The position numbers were made by a program, and so were the translations under genes. From Marinicauda algicola (GTDB taxonomy: Bacteria; Pseudomonadota; Alphaproteobacteria; Caulobacterales; Maricaulaceae): a DNA stretch of 64,000 nt. Below, piece by piece: positions 9,514-18,884 of this stretch (within the stretch, counting starts at the first letter, position 1; the number at the start of each line of letters is the position of its first letter). Location: the NCBI RefSeq assembly GCF_017161425.1, contig NZ_CP071057.1, forward strand, positions 2,109,501 through 2,173,500, read 5' to 3'. The notes beneath the pieces were generated by a model. It saw only the letters and a program-made list of their open reading frames with translations, did no database searches and had not been told where the DNA came from.

Positions 9514-10614
9514 TTATCCGGTCCAGACCATCCCTGCCTCGACGGCTTTGCGGTCCGCCAGCCGGTCCGCTCGATCCAGCCGCTCGCAGACCGATGCGGC
9601 GAAGCGTGTGCAGCTGGTCACTCCGCCGAGATCGAGAGTGCGCACGCCGGCCCGCAGCGTATCGGCAAGCGCGGCGTCCAATGCCTGCGCGGGTCCCGGC
9701 AAGCCCAGCCCATGGCGCAGCAGCAGGGCCGCACTGGCGATCGCGCCAGCCGGATTGGCGATGTCGCGCCCGGCAAGGTCCGGCGCACTGCCATGGACCG
9801 GTTCGAAGACGCCCGGTCCGCCGGCGCCCAGGCTCGCCGAGCCCAGCAGACCGATCGAGCCGGCGATCACGGCCGCCTCGTCGGACAGGATGTCGCCGAA
9901 CAGATTCTCGGTCAGGACGACGTCGAAACGTGCCGGCTGCGTGACCAGCGTCATGGCGGCCGCATCGACATAGAGATGATCCAGCGCGATCTCCGGCCAT
10001 GCTTGCGCGTGGTCCTCGACGGTACGGCGCCACAGGCGCGAGGTCGCCAGAACGTTGGCCTTGTCCACCGAGGTCACCCGGCCTCGTCGCTGGCCGGCCG
10101 CCTCGAACGCGACGCGCGCAATGCGCTCGACTTCCTCCCTGGTGTAGGCGCATCCGTCGAAGGCCTCGTACTCGCCCTCGCGCTTCTCGCCGAAGTAAAG
10201 CCCGCCGGTCAGCTCGCGCACGATGAGCAGGTCGGCGCCGACCACGCGATCGCGCTTCAACGGCGAGAGATCCTCCAGACCTTCGAACACCTTGACCGGG
10301 CGCAGATTGGCGAACAGGCCGAGCCCCCTGCGCAGGGCGAGCAGGCCGGCCTCCGGGCGCCGGGGCGCGGCATCCCAGGCCGGACCCCCGACCGCGCCGA
10401 GCAGGACCGCATCGCTGGTCCTGGCGCGGTGAAGCGTCTCGGCGGGCAGCGGCTCGCCGCATGCCTCGATCCCGGCGCCGCCGACCGGAGCCTCGTCGAA
10501 GGCGAAGGACAGATCGAAGCCGGCGGCCACGGCCTCCAGACACTGACGCGCCGCGGCGGTCACTTCCGGTCCGATGCCGTCGCCGGGCAAGAGCAGGATG
10601 CGATGGCGCGTCAT
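9514..10614 (-). CDS. leuB: 3-isopropylmalate dehydrogenase
   Basis: Oxidative decarboxylation of 3-isopropylmalate with NAD+ in leucine synthesis. It has 366 residues. LLLPGDGIGPEV opens the protein, and VDKANVL, LFGDILSDEA and EPVHGSAPD are the metal/substrate and NAD-specificity motifs of the IPMDH family. The ATG at 10614 overlaps the leuD stop codon (ATGA). Last gene of the eight-gene ilv-leu operon read leftward. Confidence 0.96.
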   Translation of the reverse strand: MTRHRILLLPGDGIGPEVTAAARQCLEAVAAGFDLSFAFDEAPVGGAGIEACGEPLPAETLHRARTSDAVLLGAVGGPAWDAAPRRPEAGLLALRRGLGLFANLRPVKVFEGLEDLSPLKRDRVVGADLLIVRELTGGLYFGEKREGEYEAFDGCAYTREEVERIARVAFEAAGQRRGRVTSVDKANVLATSRLWRRTVEDHAQAWPEIALDHLYVDAAAMTLVTQPARFDVVLTENLFGDILSDEAAVIAGSIGLLGSASLGAGGPGVFEPVHGSAPDLAGRDIANPAGAIASAALLLRHGLGLPGPAQALDAALADTLRAGVRTLDLGGVTSCTRFAASVCERLDRADRLADRKAVEAGMVWTG

Positions 10615-11186
10615 GATACCCGCACCGCCTCGAAACGGGCGATCGCGTCCTCCTGGCCCAGTATGTGGCCGAGCGCGTCGGTGCCCTCGAGCAGGCAGGT
10701 GCGCGCGAACGGCTCGAGATCGAAGCGGGCCTCGCGCCCGTCCGCGCGGACCGTTCCGCCGGCGACATCGATCTCGATCTCGACATCGTGCGTGCACAGA
10801 TGGGCGTGGAAGGCTTCTTCCACCTCGACCACGAGAAGCGCGTTCTTGAGCGCGTTGGACTTGAAGATGTCGGCCGCGCGCGTGGTTATGACGGCCCTTA
10901 TCCCGAAGTCCAGCAACGCCCAGGCCGCGTGTTCGCGCGACGAGCCGCAGCCGAAATTCTCGCCCGCGACCAGGAATTCACGCCCCTGCTCGCGGCCCCG
11001 GTCGAGCTCGTGACCGACCGGATCGCCGCTGGCGTCGAGCCGCCAGTCGGCGAAACACGCCTGTGCCAGACCGTCGCGATCGACGGTCGTCAGGAAGCGC
11101 GCCGGGATGATCTGGTCGGTGTCGATATTGGGCTCGGCCAGCACGATGGCGCGCGAGCTTGTGGTGCGCCTGGCGTCATTTCGCAT
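10611..11186 (-). CDS. leuD: 3-isopropylmalate dehydratase small subunit
   Basis: Swivel-domain partner of LeuC in isomerising 2- to 3-isopropylmalate. The 191 residues show [13 protein letters not shown] near the N-terminus and the [11 protein letters not shown] substrate-binding loop, both diagnostic. The start overlaps the end of leuC by 11 bp and the stop overlaps leuB, consistent with coupled translation of the heterodimer. Confidence 0.97.
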   Translation of the reverse strand: MRNDARRTTSSRAIVLAEPNIDTDQIIPARFLTTVDRDGLAQACFADWRLDASGDPVGHELDRGREQGREFLVAGENFGCGSSREHAAWALLDFGIRAVITTRAADIFKSNALKNALLVVEVEEAFHAHLCTHDVEIEIDVAGGTVRADGREARFDLEPFARTCLLEGTDALGHILGQEDAIARFEAVRVS

Positions 11187-12603
11187 GACAGACCTCCCGC
11201 ACTCCGCGCGGATCGGCGATCGCGCCGGCGATGGCCGAGGCCGCCGCCGTGGCGGGGCTGGCCAGCACGGTACGTACCCCGCGGCCCTGCCGGCCCGCGA
11301 AATTGCGGTTCGAGGTCGACACCACGAGTTCGCCCGGCTGACCGCTGTCGCCGTTCATGGCGATGCACATCGAGCAGCCCGGCTCGCGCCATTGCGCCCC
11401 GGCGGTCCTGAAGACCGCGTCGAGGCCCTCCGCCTCCGCGGCCAGCTTGACCGCCTGCGATCCCGGCACGACGAGCATGCGAACGCCAGGCTTGACGTGG
11501 TGCCCGGCCAGGATCGCCGCCGCCTCGCGCAGGTCTGACAGCCGCGCATTGGTACACGAACCGACGAAGACCACGTCGACCGGCTCGCCCAGCAGCGCTT
11601 CGCCGGGTGAAAACCCCATATAGGCCAGCGCACCCGCGCCGTCCGAGGATTCGCCGCTCGGCGCGGAGGCATGGATCGGCGCGGCCATGTCCGGGGAATC
11701 TCCCCAGGTGATCATCGGCGAGAGCTTCGACGCATCCAGCCGCACCTCGGCATCGAACCGGGCATCGCGATCGGAGCGCAGCGCCCGCCATCGCGCCTTG
11801 GCCGCCTCGAACGCCTCGCCCTTGGGCGCGTGCCTGCGCCCGTCCAGCCAAGCGAAGGTGGTCTCGTCCGGGGCGATGAGGCCGGTTCGCGCGCCGGCCT
11901 CGATCGACATGTTGCACACCGTCATGCGCTGTTCCATCGACAACGCCTCGATGGCCTGACCGGCATATTCGATGACATGACCGGCCGCCCCGCCCGCGCC
12001 GAGTTCGGCGATGATCGCCAGGATCAGGTCCTTGGCCGCGACACCGCGCGGAAGGACCCCGTCGACCGTGACGCGCATCGTCTTGGGCTTGCGCTGCAGC
12101 ACGCACTGGCTGGCCAGCACATGGCCGACCTCGGTGGTGCCGATCCCGAAGGCCAGCGCGCCGAACGCGCCGTGGGTCGAGGTGTGACTGTCGCCGCACA
12201 CGATGGTCATGCCGGGCTGTGTCAGCCCGAGTTCGGGGCCGATGACGTGGACGATACCGCGGTCCGCACTGTCCCAGCCGGCCAGCTCGATACCGTGCCG
12301 CGCGCAATTGTCTTCCAGGCGTTCGACCTGCTTTCTGGCCGCCTCGCTGGCATAGGTCGGCGGCGCTCCGGGCAAGCGCGGCGTTGTCGGCGTGGAATGG
12401 TCGAGCGTGGCGAAGGTGCGATCGGGGCGACGCACTTTCAGGCCGCGCCGTTCGATCTTGGAGAAGGCCTGCGGGCTCGTCACCTCGTGGATCAGATGCA
12501 GATCGACATAGAGAAGGGCCGGGGCCGATCCGGTCTGCGGGGCGACCAGATGGGCGTCCCAGATCTTCTCGAACAGCGTTCTAGACGGCGACGGCGCGGT
12601 CAT
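11176..12603 (-). CDS. leuC: 3-isopropylmalate dehydratase large subunit
   Basis: Aconitase-family [4Fe-4S] subunit of isopropylmalate isomerase. About 475 residues from the ATG at 12603. The N-terminal [11 protein letters not shown] and [20 protein letters not shown] motifs are typical, and cluster cysteines are seen in [12 protein letters not shown] and in [10 protein letters not shown]. The chosen start lies 23 bp inside the end of ilvE in a different frame; a further upstream extension is not family-like. Confidence 0.96.
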   Translation of the reverse strand: MTAPSPSRTLFEKIWDAHLVAPQTGSAPALLYVDLHLIHEVTSPQAFSKIERRGLKVRRPDRTFATLDHSTPTTPRLPGAPPTYASEAARKQVERLEDNCARHGIELAGWDSADRGIVHVIGPELGLTQPGMTIVCGDSHTSTHGAFGALAFGIGTTEVGHVLASQCVLQRKPKTMRVTVDGVLPRGVAAKDLILAIIAELGAGGAAGHVIEYAGQAIEALSMEQRMTVCNMSIEAGARTGLIAPDETTFAWLDGRRHAPKGEAFEAAKARWRALRSDRDARFDAEVRLDASKLSPMITWGDSPDMAAPIHASAPSGESSDGAGALAYMGFSPGEALLGEPVDVVFVGSCTNARLSDLREAAAILAGHHVKPGVRMLVVPGSQAVKLAAEAEGLDAVFRTAGAQWREPGCSMCIAMNGDSGQPGELVVSTSNRNFAGRQGRGVRTVLASPATAAASAIAGAIADPRGVREVCHAK

Positions 12604-13558
12604 GGCGGACCTCCTGGGCATCGGTTGATCGGTCGGCGACGGGTTCCAGCCAGCCCCAGTCGTCCTTGGTGCTGCCATCGAACAGGCCGAAGAAGCGGTC
12701 CTGGACGAGGCGGGTGAGCGGCCCGGCTCCGGCTGCGCGCGTCGGCTTGTCGTCGACCGAGCGGATCGGCGTGATTTCCGCGGCGGTGCCCGTGAAGAAG
12801 GCCTCGTCGCACAGGTAGAGCATCTCGCGCGGCAGGGGCTGTTCGATCACCTCGATCCCCTCGCGGCGGGCGAGCTTGATCACGCTGTCGCGCGTGATGC
12901 CCTGCAGGATGGAGGAGGCCGCCGGCGGCGTGATCAGGCGCCCGTCCTTGACCAGGAACAGATTTTCCCCCGCGCCCTCGGACAGGCGGCCGTCGACGTC
13001 CAGCCCGATGCCTTCGGCATATCCGCGCGATTTCGCCTCGCGCGAGATGAGGTAGCTGGACAGGTAATTGCCCCCCGCCTTGGCGCCGGTCGGGGTGGTG
13101 TTCGGGGCAAGCCGGTTCCAGGACGAGACGCAGACATCCACGCCCTTGGCGCGCGCCTCGTCACCGAGATAGGCGCCCCAGGGGAAGGCGGCGATATAGA
13201 CGTCGATCGGCGTACCGGATGCCGGAACCACTCCGATCGACCCGTAGCCGACCAGGGCGATCGGCCTGAGATAGGCCGAGGACAGCGCGTTCGCGCGCAC
13301 CACCTGCTTGCAGGCCTCGATCATTTCCCCGGCCGAGTAGGGCAGGTCGAGACTGTAGATACGTGCCGAATCCGCCATCCGGCCGATATGGTCGGTGAGC
13401 CGGAATGCGGCCGGCCCGTCCGGCGTGTCGTAGACACGGATGCCCTCGAACATCGAGGTGCCGTAGTGCAGGGCATGGGTGAGCACGTGGACCTTGGCGT
13501 CCGCCCATCCGACGAGCCGGCCGTTCGCCCAGATCGTGTCGACTTCTGTTATGGCCAT
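12581..13558 (-). CDS. ilvE: Branched-chain amino acid aminotransferase
   Basis: PLP-dependent fold-type IV transaminase making Ile, Val and Leu from their keto acids. The 325 residues include [12 protein letters not shown] near the N-terminus, the Schiff-base lysine in GAKAGGNYL and the phosphate-binding [12 protein letters not shown] near the C-terminus. It lies 11 bp below leuA and overlaps leuC by 23 bp. Its inclusion means one transcript carries the final step shared by all three branched-chain amino acids. Confidence 0.96.
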   Translation of the reverse strand: MAITEVDTIWANGRLVGWADAKVHVLTHALHYGTSMFEGIRVYDTPDGPAAFRLTDHIGRMADSARIYSLDLPYSAGEMIEACKQVVRANALSSAYLRPIALVGYGSIGVVPASGTPIDVYIAAFPWGAYLGDEARAKGVDVCVSSWNRLAPNTTPTGAKAGGNYLSSYLISREAKSRGYAEGIGLDVDGRLSEGAGENLFLVKDGRLITPPAASSILQGITRDSVIKLARREGIEVIEQPLPREMLYLCDEAFFTGTAAEITPIRSVDDKPTRAAGAGPLTRLVQDRFFGLFDGSTKDDWGWLEPVADRSTDAQEVRHDRAVAV

Positions 13559-13568
13559 GACGGGTCTC

Positions 13569-15146
13569 CTATGCGGCAGCCGGTGAGAGAGCCTTGCGCC
13601 GCCGCCTCACGGCACAGGCATTGTTCAGCGCGTCGATGAAAGCGCTGACGCAGGCGGGGATGATGTCGCGCCCGCGCGCTCGTCCCGCGAAGCTGCCGTG
13701 CGCGGCGCTGATCTGGATTTCCACGAGAACATCGGCGCCCTGACCGTCTTCGGCGGGCTCGCCGGGATCGGCGGCGATGTACTGCATCTCGATCGCCTCG
13801 ACGCGCGCGGGCATGTCCATGATCTGGCTGACCGCCTGGAAGGCCGCATCGAGTGCGCCCGGCGCATGGGCCAGGTCGGTGACCCGTCCGCGCTCGCCAT
13901 GGTCCAGTTCGACCCGGGCGATCGGCTGGCCGTTGGCTGCGATGGGTGCGCGTATCTCCAGCCGGGAGAGAGCCCACAGATTGGCCGGCGTACCCTCGGC
14001 TTCGCCCTCCAGGATGGCAATGAGCCGCGCGCTGTCTACCAGCCCGACCTCGTCGGCCACCGCCTTGAAGGCGGCAAAGGCCTGTTCCAGGGCCTCGCCC
14101 TCCAGCGTCCAGCCGAGTTCCCGCGCTCGCGCGGCCAGTGCATGCTTGCCCGAGTGCTTGCCGAGCACGATCGCGTTCGAAGCCAGGCCGACATCCTCGG
14201 GCTTCATGATCTCGTAGGTTTCCCGCTTGGCCAGCACGCCGTGCTGGTGAATGCCCGCCTCGTGGGCGAAGGCATTGGCGCCCACGATCGCCTTGTTGCG
14301 CGGCGGATGGGTATTGGTGACCTGCGACAGGGTCCGGCTTGCTGCCATGATCTGGCGAGTGTCGATGCCCGTCGTCAGGCCGAAGGCGTCACGCCTCGTG
14401 TGCAGCGCCATCACCGCGTCTTCCAGCGCGCAATTGCCTGCCCGCTCGCCGATCCCGTTCACCGCGCACTCGATCTGGCGCGCACCGCCGCGCACCGCGG
14501 CCAGCGAGTTGGCCACCGCCATGCCCAGATCGTCGTGGCAGTGGGCCGAGAAGATCACGCCGCGCGGTCGCTCGACCTGTTTTCTCAGACTGCAGAAGAG
14601 CTCGTATATCTCCTCCGGTGTCGCATAGCCGACGGTGTCGGGTACGTTCAGCGTGGTGGCGCCTGCCCTGGCCGCGATCGAGAGCGCCTCCACCAGGAAG
14701 CCGCGCTCGGTGCGGATCGCGTCCTCGGCGGAGAACTCCACGTCCTCGGCGTGCTCGCGGGCGAAGGCCACCATCGTCCCGATCCGCTCGAGGACAGCTT
14801 GCGGGCTCATGTTCAGCTTGTGCTCGCGATGCAGCGGACTGGTGCCGAGAAACACATGGATGCGCTTTCTCGGCGCAGCCTCGAGCGCGGCCGCGGCAGC
14901 CTCGATGTCGCCGCGCGTGGCGCGGGCGAGCGAGCAGATCACCGGCCCGTCGACCTCCGCGGCGATACGCGCGACGGCGCGGAAATCGCCCGGCGAGGCT
15001 GCGGCGAACCCGGCCTCGACGACGTCCACGTTGAGCCTGGCCAGCGCATGGGCCATGGCCAGCTTGCCCGCTTCGGTCATCGAGAAGCCAGGCGCCTGTT
15101 CGCCATCACGCAGCGTCGTGTCGAAGATTCTGACGGTGCCGGTCAT
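13569..15146 (-). CDS. leuA: 2-isopropylmalate synthase
   Basis: Condenses acetyl-CoA with 2-ketoisovalerate, the first committed leucine step. The 525-residue protein opens with the HMGL-like barrel motif FDTTLRDGEQAPGFSM. The metal/active-site region AHCHDDLGMAVANSLAAV and NGIGERAGNCALE are intact. The C-terminal regulatory domain (about 390 onward), which normally binds leucine for feedback inhibition, is present, ending in an arginine-rich tail. The ATG overlaps the ilvM stop (ATGA). Confidence 0.96.
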   Translation of the reverse strand: MTGTVRIFDTTLRDGEQAPGFSMTEAGKLAMAHALARLNVDVVEAGFAAASPGDFRAVARIAAEVDGPVICSLARATRGDIEAAAAALEAAPRKRIHVFLGTSPLHREHKLNMSPQAVLERIGTMVAFAREHAEDVEFSAEDAIRTERGFLVEALSIAARAGATTLNVPDTVGYATPEEIYELFCSLRKQVERPRGVIFSAHCHDDLGMAVANSLAAVRGGARQIECAVNGIGERAGNCALEDAVMALHTRRDAFGLTTGIDTRQIMAASRTLSQVTNTHPPRNKAIVGANAFAHEAGIHQHGVLAKRETYEIMKPEDVGLASNAIVLGKHSGKHALAARARELGWTLEGEALEQAFAAFKAVADEVGLVDSARLIAILEGEAEGTPANLWALSRLEIRAPIAANGQPIARVELDHGERGRVTDLAHAPGALDAAFQAVSQIMDMPARVEAIEMQYIAADPGEPAEDGQGADVLVEIQISAAHGSFAGRARGRDIIPACVSAFIDALNNACAVRRRRKALSPAAA

Positions 15147-15409
15147 GACGCGCCCTCCGCGATCGCTTGCGCGGGGCGGGTCTGGACGCCGATCACGCCA
15201 TGGGTCCTGGCGATCTGGGCGCCCAGGGTCTCCAGGCTCCGGCCCGGTTCGCGTGAGCGCACCGACAGCTTCAGGCGTGCGTCGGCGTCCGGCCGCATGG
15301 CCGGCAGGTCGAGACCGCGCACCTCGAAGCCGCGGCGCTCGACGAGCCCGATGAGGCGAAGCACGCTGCCCTCGGCGGGGCGAAAGGCGATTTCGATCGT
15401 GTCGGTCAT
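15143..15409 (-). CDS. ilvM: Acetolactate synthase small subunit, IlvM type
   Basis: Only 88 residues with a single ACT-like fold: EIAFRPAEGSVLRLIGLVERRGFEVRGL is the usual beta-alpha-beta start of the IlvM regulatory chain. This is the short enterobacterial AHAS II type (IlvM is 87 residues in E. coli), not the two-domain ~160-residue IlvN/IlvH usual in alphaproteobacteria. AHAS II enzymes are typically valine-resistant, so control may rest on transcription attenuation. The start lies 2 bp after the ilvG stop. Confidence 0.88.
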   Translation of the reverse strand: MTDTIEIAFRPAEGSVLRLIGLVERRGFEVRGLDLPAMRPDADARLKLSVRSREPGRSLETLGAQIARTHGVIGVQTRPAQAIAEGAS

Positions 15410-15411
15410 GG

Positions 15412-17106
15412 TCACGCCTCCATCATTTCGGCATTGGACTTGCCCGGCGGCACCAGCGGCCAGACGTTTTCGCGCGGGTCGATACGCACGTGGCAAAGGA
15501 TCGGCCCGGATGTGACGAGCAGGCGCTCGATCGCGGCGGGCACGTCGGCGCGCCGGTCCAGGGTGAAGGCCTCGATCCCGAAGGCGCGAGCGATCTCGGC
15601 GAAATCGGGATTGTCGTAGAGATCCACCTCGGAGAAGTTTTCCTCGTAGAAGAGTTCCTGCCACTGGCGCACCAGGCCGAGCTGGGAATTGTCGAGCAGG
15701 ACGATCTTGAGCGGCAGCCGGTAGCGTCGCAGCGTCGCCAGCTCCTGGATATTCATCATGACAGAGCCGTCGCCGGTCACCGTGATCACGGTGGCGTCCG
15801 GCTCGGCGAAGAGCGCGCCGACACCGGCCGGGATGCCGTAGCCCATGGCGCCCAGCCCGGCGCTGGTCAGATGGGCCTGCGGGCGCACGAAGCGGCAGTG
15901 CTGGGCGACCCACATCTGGTGCTGGCCGACATCGCAGCTGACGATCAGATCGTCTCCGGCCCGTTCGGACAATGCCTTCAACAGCGCCGGCGCGAACACG
16001 CCGGTGCCGGGCGCGTCGTAGCGCATGGCGTGCAGGCCAGCATTGTGCGCACATTGCTCGCGCCAGGGGTCGATATCGGGCCGGGCCGGATGCAGCGCCT
16101 CGAGGATCGCGCCGACATCGCCGGCCAGCGCGCAATCGGCCCGGCGCAGCTTGGAGATCTCGGCCGGATCGCCGTCGATGTGGATCACATTCGCCCTCGA
16201 GGCGAAGCTGTCCAGGCGACCGGTCGCGCGGTCGTCGAACCGCGCTCCGGCGCAGATCAGCAGATCGCAGCCGTCCACCGCAAGATTGGCGGCACGCGTG
16301 CCGTGCATGCCCAGCATGCCCAGATAGCCGGGCGTATCGGTCGCCAGCGCGCCGATTCCTTTCAGCGTGGCCACGGCGGGCAGCCCCGTGCGTGCGTGGA
16401 AGGCGCGCAGCTGCGCCTCGGCCCCGGCAATCGCGATGCCGCCGCCGATATACAGGACCGGGCGTTCGGCCGCCTCGATCATCGCCTCGGCAGCGCGCAG
16501 CGCCGCCGCTGCGGGCATCGCGGGGCTTTCCGGCACGGCCGGTGGCCCGGCCGGCGGGAGCGCAGCCTCGGCCTGGGTGACATCCTTGGGCAGATCGATC
16601 AGGACGGGGCCCGGGCGCCCGCTCTTGGCCAGCGCGAAGGCCTCGGCGAAAATGCCGGGAATCTCCTCAGGCGAACGCGCCAGGAAGGAATGCTTCACGA
16701 TGGGCAGTGTCAGGCCGAATACGTCCAGCTCCTGGAAGGCATCGGTACCCATCAGGCTGCGCGGGACCTGACCGGTGATCGCCACCATCGGCACGCAGTC
16801 CATGAACGCATTGGCGATGCCGGTTATCAGGTTGGACGCGCCCGGACCGGACGTGGCCAGGCAGACGCCCGGTTCGCCGGTCACCCTTGCATAGGCATCC
16901 GCGGCGAAGGCCGCGGCCTGCTCGTGACGCACCAGGATGTGCTGCAGGCTGGAGCCCGGCAGGGCATCGTAGACCGGCATGATCGCACCGCCGGGATAGC
17001 CGAAGACGTGGCGCACGCCCTCGCGCTCCAGCGCTTCGACGACGAGGCGCGCACCGGTCTTGGCCGGAGCGGTCCCTGTCTGGGCGGCGGTCGCGAAAGC
17101 GGTCAT
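15412..17106 (-). CDS. ilvG: Acetolactate synthase large subunit (IlvG type)
   Basis: ThDP- and FAD-dependent synthesis of acetolactate/acetohydroxybutyrate. 564 residues; the catalytic Glu lies in VRHEQAAAFAADAYAR, and the ThDP-Mg2+ motif GDGSVMMNIQELATL is in the C-terminal domain. The start at 17106 follows the ilvC stop by 28 bp with a GGAAGAGAG-like ribosome-binding site. Called ilvG rather than ilvB because its partner gene is the short ilvM; the large subunits alone are hard to separate by eye. Confidence 0.93.
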   Translation of the reverse strand: MTAFATAAQTGTAPAKTGARLVVEALEREGVRHVFGYPGGAIMPVYDALPGSSLQHILVRHEQAAAFAADAYARVTGEPGVCLATSGPGASNLITGIANAFMDCVPMVAITGQVPRSLMGTDAFQELDVFGLTLPIVKHSFLARSPEEIPGIFAEAFALAKSGRPGPVLIDLPKDVTQAEAALPPAGPPAVPESPAMPAAAALRAAEAMIEAAERPVLYIGGGIAIAGAEAQLRAFHARTGLPAVATLKGIGALATDTPGYLGMLGMHGTRAANLAVDGCDLLICAGARFDDRATGRLDSFASRANVIHIDGDPAEISKLRRADCALAGDVGAILEALHPARPDIDPWREQCAHNAGLHAMRYDAPGTGVFAPALLKALSERAGDDLIVSCDVGQHQMWVAQHCRFVRPQAHLTSAGLGAMGYGIPAGVGALFAEPDATVITVTGDGSVMMNIQELATLRRYRLPLKIVLLDNSQLGLVRQWQELFYEENFSEVDLYDNPDFAEIARAFGIEAFTLDRRADVPAAIERLLVTSGPILCHVRIDPRENVWPLVPPGKSNAEMMEA

Positions 17107-17134
17107 GGTGTGGGTCTCTCTTCCGGCTTGAGGA

Positions 17135-18142
17135 TCAGGCCTGGCCGGCATTGGCGCCCGGCTGCAGCCAGGCCATGCGTTCACGCAGGCGTGCCCCGGT
17201 TTTCTCGATGGGCTGTTCCAGGTCACGGCGCAGCAGGGCGTCGTATTTCGGCTTGCCTGCCTGGTTCTCGAGCACCCAGTCGCGCGCGAACGCGCCTGAC
17301 TGGATGTCGGCGAGAACCTCGCGCATGCGCTGGCGGGTCTCGGCGTTGATCACGCGCGGCCCGGAGACCAGGTCGCCATACTTGGCAGTCTCCGAGATGA
17401 AGTCGTGCATGCGCGAAAGCCCGCCCTCATACATCAGGTCGACGATCAACTTGAGCTCGTGCATGCATTCGAAGTAGGCGATCTCAGGCTGGTATCCGGC
17501 CTCGACGAGCGTCTCGTAGCCGGCGGTGACCAGCTCGCTCGCCCCGCCGCACAGGACCGCCTGCTCGCCGAACAGGTCGGTCTCGGTCTCCTCGGCGAAG
17601 CTGGTCTCGATCGTGCCACCGGCCGTGCCGCCATTGGCCCGGCAATAGGCCAGCGCCTTCTGGCGTGCCGTACCGCTTTGATCCTGGTGGACGGCGAACA
17701 GGCTGGGAACGCCGCGTCCGATCTCGTATTCGCGGCGCACAAGGTCGCCCGGCCCCTTGGGTGCGACGAGGACCACGTCCAGGTCCGCGCGCGGCCGGAT
17801 CTGGCCATAGTGAACCGAGAAGCCGTGTGCGACCATCAAGGCGTCGCCGGGCGAGAGCTCCGGCTCGATCGCGGCGTAGACCTCCCTGTGCGTCATGTCC
17901 GGGGTGAGCAGCGCGACGAAGCGCGCCCGGCGCGCCGCCCCGGGCGGGCTGACCGTCTCGAAACCGTCCCGAGCCGCGCCCTCGGCGGCGCGGCCTTCGG
18001 GGCGGGCGCCGACGATGACCTCGTAGCCGGAATCACGCAGGTTGCGCGCATGGGCCCGCCCCTGGCTGCCATAGCCGATGATCGCGACCGGCCCCTCCAG
18101 GGCGCGGGGATCGGCGTCGTCGTCGGTGTAGATGCGGGTCAT
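17135..18142 (-). CDS. ilvC: Ketol-acid reductoisomerase, class I
   Basis: Isomerises and reduces acetolactate or acetohydroxybutyrate with NADPH. At 335 residues it is a class I enzyme with one knotted C-terminal domain. [17 protein letters not shown] is the Rossmann motif; [29 protein letters not shown] and [13 protein letters not shown] form the Mg2+/substrate site. First structural gene of the leftward ilv-leu operon, beginning just below the attenuator terminator. Confidence 0.97.
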   Translation of the reverse strand: MTRIYTDDDADPRALEGPVAIIGYGSQGRAHARNLRDSGYEVIVGARPEGRAAEGAARDGFETVSPPGAARRARFVALLTPDMTHREVYAAIEPELSPGDALMVAHGFSVHYGQIRPRADLDVVLVAPKGPGDLVRREYEIGRGVPSLFAVHQDQSGTARQKALAYCRANGGTAGGTIETSFAEETETDLFGEQAVLCGGASELVTAGYETLVEAGYQPEIAYFECMHELKLIVDLMYEGGLSRMHDFISETAKYGDLVSGPRVINAETRQRMREVLADIQSGAFARDWVLENQAGKPKYDALLRRDLEQPIEKTGARLRERMAWLQPGANAGQA

Positions 18143-18177
18143 GGGTATGGTCCTTCGCGGGTTTGGCTTCGAGACAA

Positions 18178-18211
18178 AGAAAAACCCCCGCTCCGGGTGG
18201 AGCGGGGGTCC
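18178..18211 (-). terminator. Attenuator terminator of the ilv-leu operon
   Basis: On the minus strand ACCCCCGCTCC (18209-18199) pairs with GGAGCGGGGGT (18194-18184): a perfect 11-bp stem with an ACCC tetraloop, followed by a T-rich run TTTTTCTTTG. It sits between the leader peptide stop and ilvC. The upstream 5' arm can pair alternatively with GGAGCGGCGG at 18257-18248 inside the leader peptide gene (9 of 10 bases), a ready-made antiterminator. Together these features are the classic transcription attenuator. Confidence 0.92.
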
Positions 18212-18236
18212 TGTGTGTCTGGTTTGATCGTTTCCG

Positions 18237-18359
18237 TCAGACAGGGGCCGCCGCTCCGGTTATGGAGGTAATAAGCACGACAAGAAGGACGAGCGTCGCC
18301 AGCGCGACGGCGGCGAGCCGTTCGCTGGGGTCGATCGCAAGAGTCTTCGTGTCGCGCAT
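18237..18359 (-). CDS. ilv-leu operon leader peptide
   Basis: A 40-residue open frame from the ATG at 18359, ending 26 bp before the attenuator stem. Its core [17 protein letters not shown] (about residues 19-35) holds five Leu, four Val counting Val18, and two Ile, so a ribosome translating it would pause when any branched-chain aminoacyl-tRNA is short. The run includes CTT, ATT and ATA codons that are uncommon in such a GC-rich genome, which should sharpen the stall. An AGGA sequence 11 bp upstream is a weak ribosome-binding site. The last codons (GGA GCG GCG) overlap the predicted antiterminator. No independent protein function is expected. Confidence 0.9.
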   Translation of the reverse strand: MRDTKTLAIDPSERLAAVALATLVLLVVLITSITGAAAPV

Positions 18360-18419
18360 GGCGGTGTCGGTCCTGAACTCGTCGTCCTTCGCGCCCGAGG
18401 GGCCGCGAACGAAATGCGG

Positions 18420-18625
18420 TCTTGCTGCGCTTGCGAGCAAAACCGATCTGTTGAAAACCGTATGTCGGAAAGCGGATTGGCGGCAACAGGGAAAATGCAA
18501 GATTTGGAGAAAAAATTTTTCTCTTATTGGTTACAGTATGTTGTACTGCATGAGATGCTTTCGCGATGGACGAATGTTGCATTTTTACAACAGGACGCTG
18601 GTTGACGTATCCTGGAAAAGAGCCG
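18420..18625. promoter_or_regulatory. AT-rich divergent promoter region between the ilv-leu and thr leaders
   Basis: This is the only strongly AT-rich stretch in the surrounding 15 kb and separates the two divergently read leader regions. It contains two compact inverted repeats: GAGAAAAA-A-TTTTTCTC at 18507-18523 and CAGTA-TGTTG-TACTG at 18534-18548. Either could be an operator, for example for an Lrp-like factor, or simply a bent AT tract; that is inference. A confident leftward promoter was not found by eye. Confidence 0.5.
18585..18613 (+). promoter_or_regulatory. Candidate sigma-70 promoter for the thr operon leader
   Basis: TTACAA at 18585-18590 and TATCCT at 18608-18613 are separated by exactly 17 bp and lie about 62 bp before the thr leader ATG. 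Transcription would begin near 18620. Both hexamers match the consensus only moderately, so this is a prediction. Confidence 0.45.
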
Positions 18626-18674
18626 CAGTTTTTGCGGGTGCGCTGCGCAGGTGCAGCGTGAACGGGAGACGATC

Positions 18675-18821
18675 ATGACGGCGATGTCGCCGCTCGATCT
18701 CTGCGGAATTCACGGCGCCGGTGATCCGGCCCCGGCGCTCCCGTGCGCGCAGCGTGTCGCCACCATTACCGTGACGATCACCACCCTTCTCCCGAACGGG
18801 GGGCGGTACGGCACGGGCTGA
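18675..18821 (+). CDS. thrL: thr operon leader peptide
   Basis: A 48-residue frame preceded by a GGGAGA ribosome-binding site five bases before the ATG. Residues 29-37 read ATITVTITT: five Thr, two Ile and one Val in nine codons (18762-18785 for the core), closely like the Thr/Ile run of enterobacterial ThrL. It ends 30 bp before a terminator stem. A ribosome stalled on these codons would leave GGGGGGCGG (18798-18806) free to pair with the 5' arm of the terminator. The peptide itself is unlikely to have a function. Confidence 0.92.
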   Translation: MTAMSPLDLCGIHGAGDPAPALPCAQRVATITVTITTLLPNGGRYGTG

Positions 18822-18851
18822 GTTCACACTCGAAAGACAAACCCGATCCAG

Positions 18852-18884
18852 ACCCGCTCCCCGACCCCGGCGAGCGGGTTTTTT
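18852..18884 (+). terminator. Attenuator terminator of the thr operon
   Basis: ACCCGCTC (18852-18859) pairs with GAGCGGGT (18872-18879); the loop can add a three-pair inner stem, and six T residues follow (18879-18884). An alternative ten-base pairing, CGGGGGGCGG at 18797-18806 with CCGCTCCCCG at 18854-18863 (one T-G wobble), would destroy the terminator. Location between thrL and thrA completes a standard attenuation module. Confidence 0.92.
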
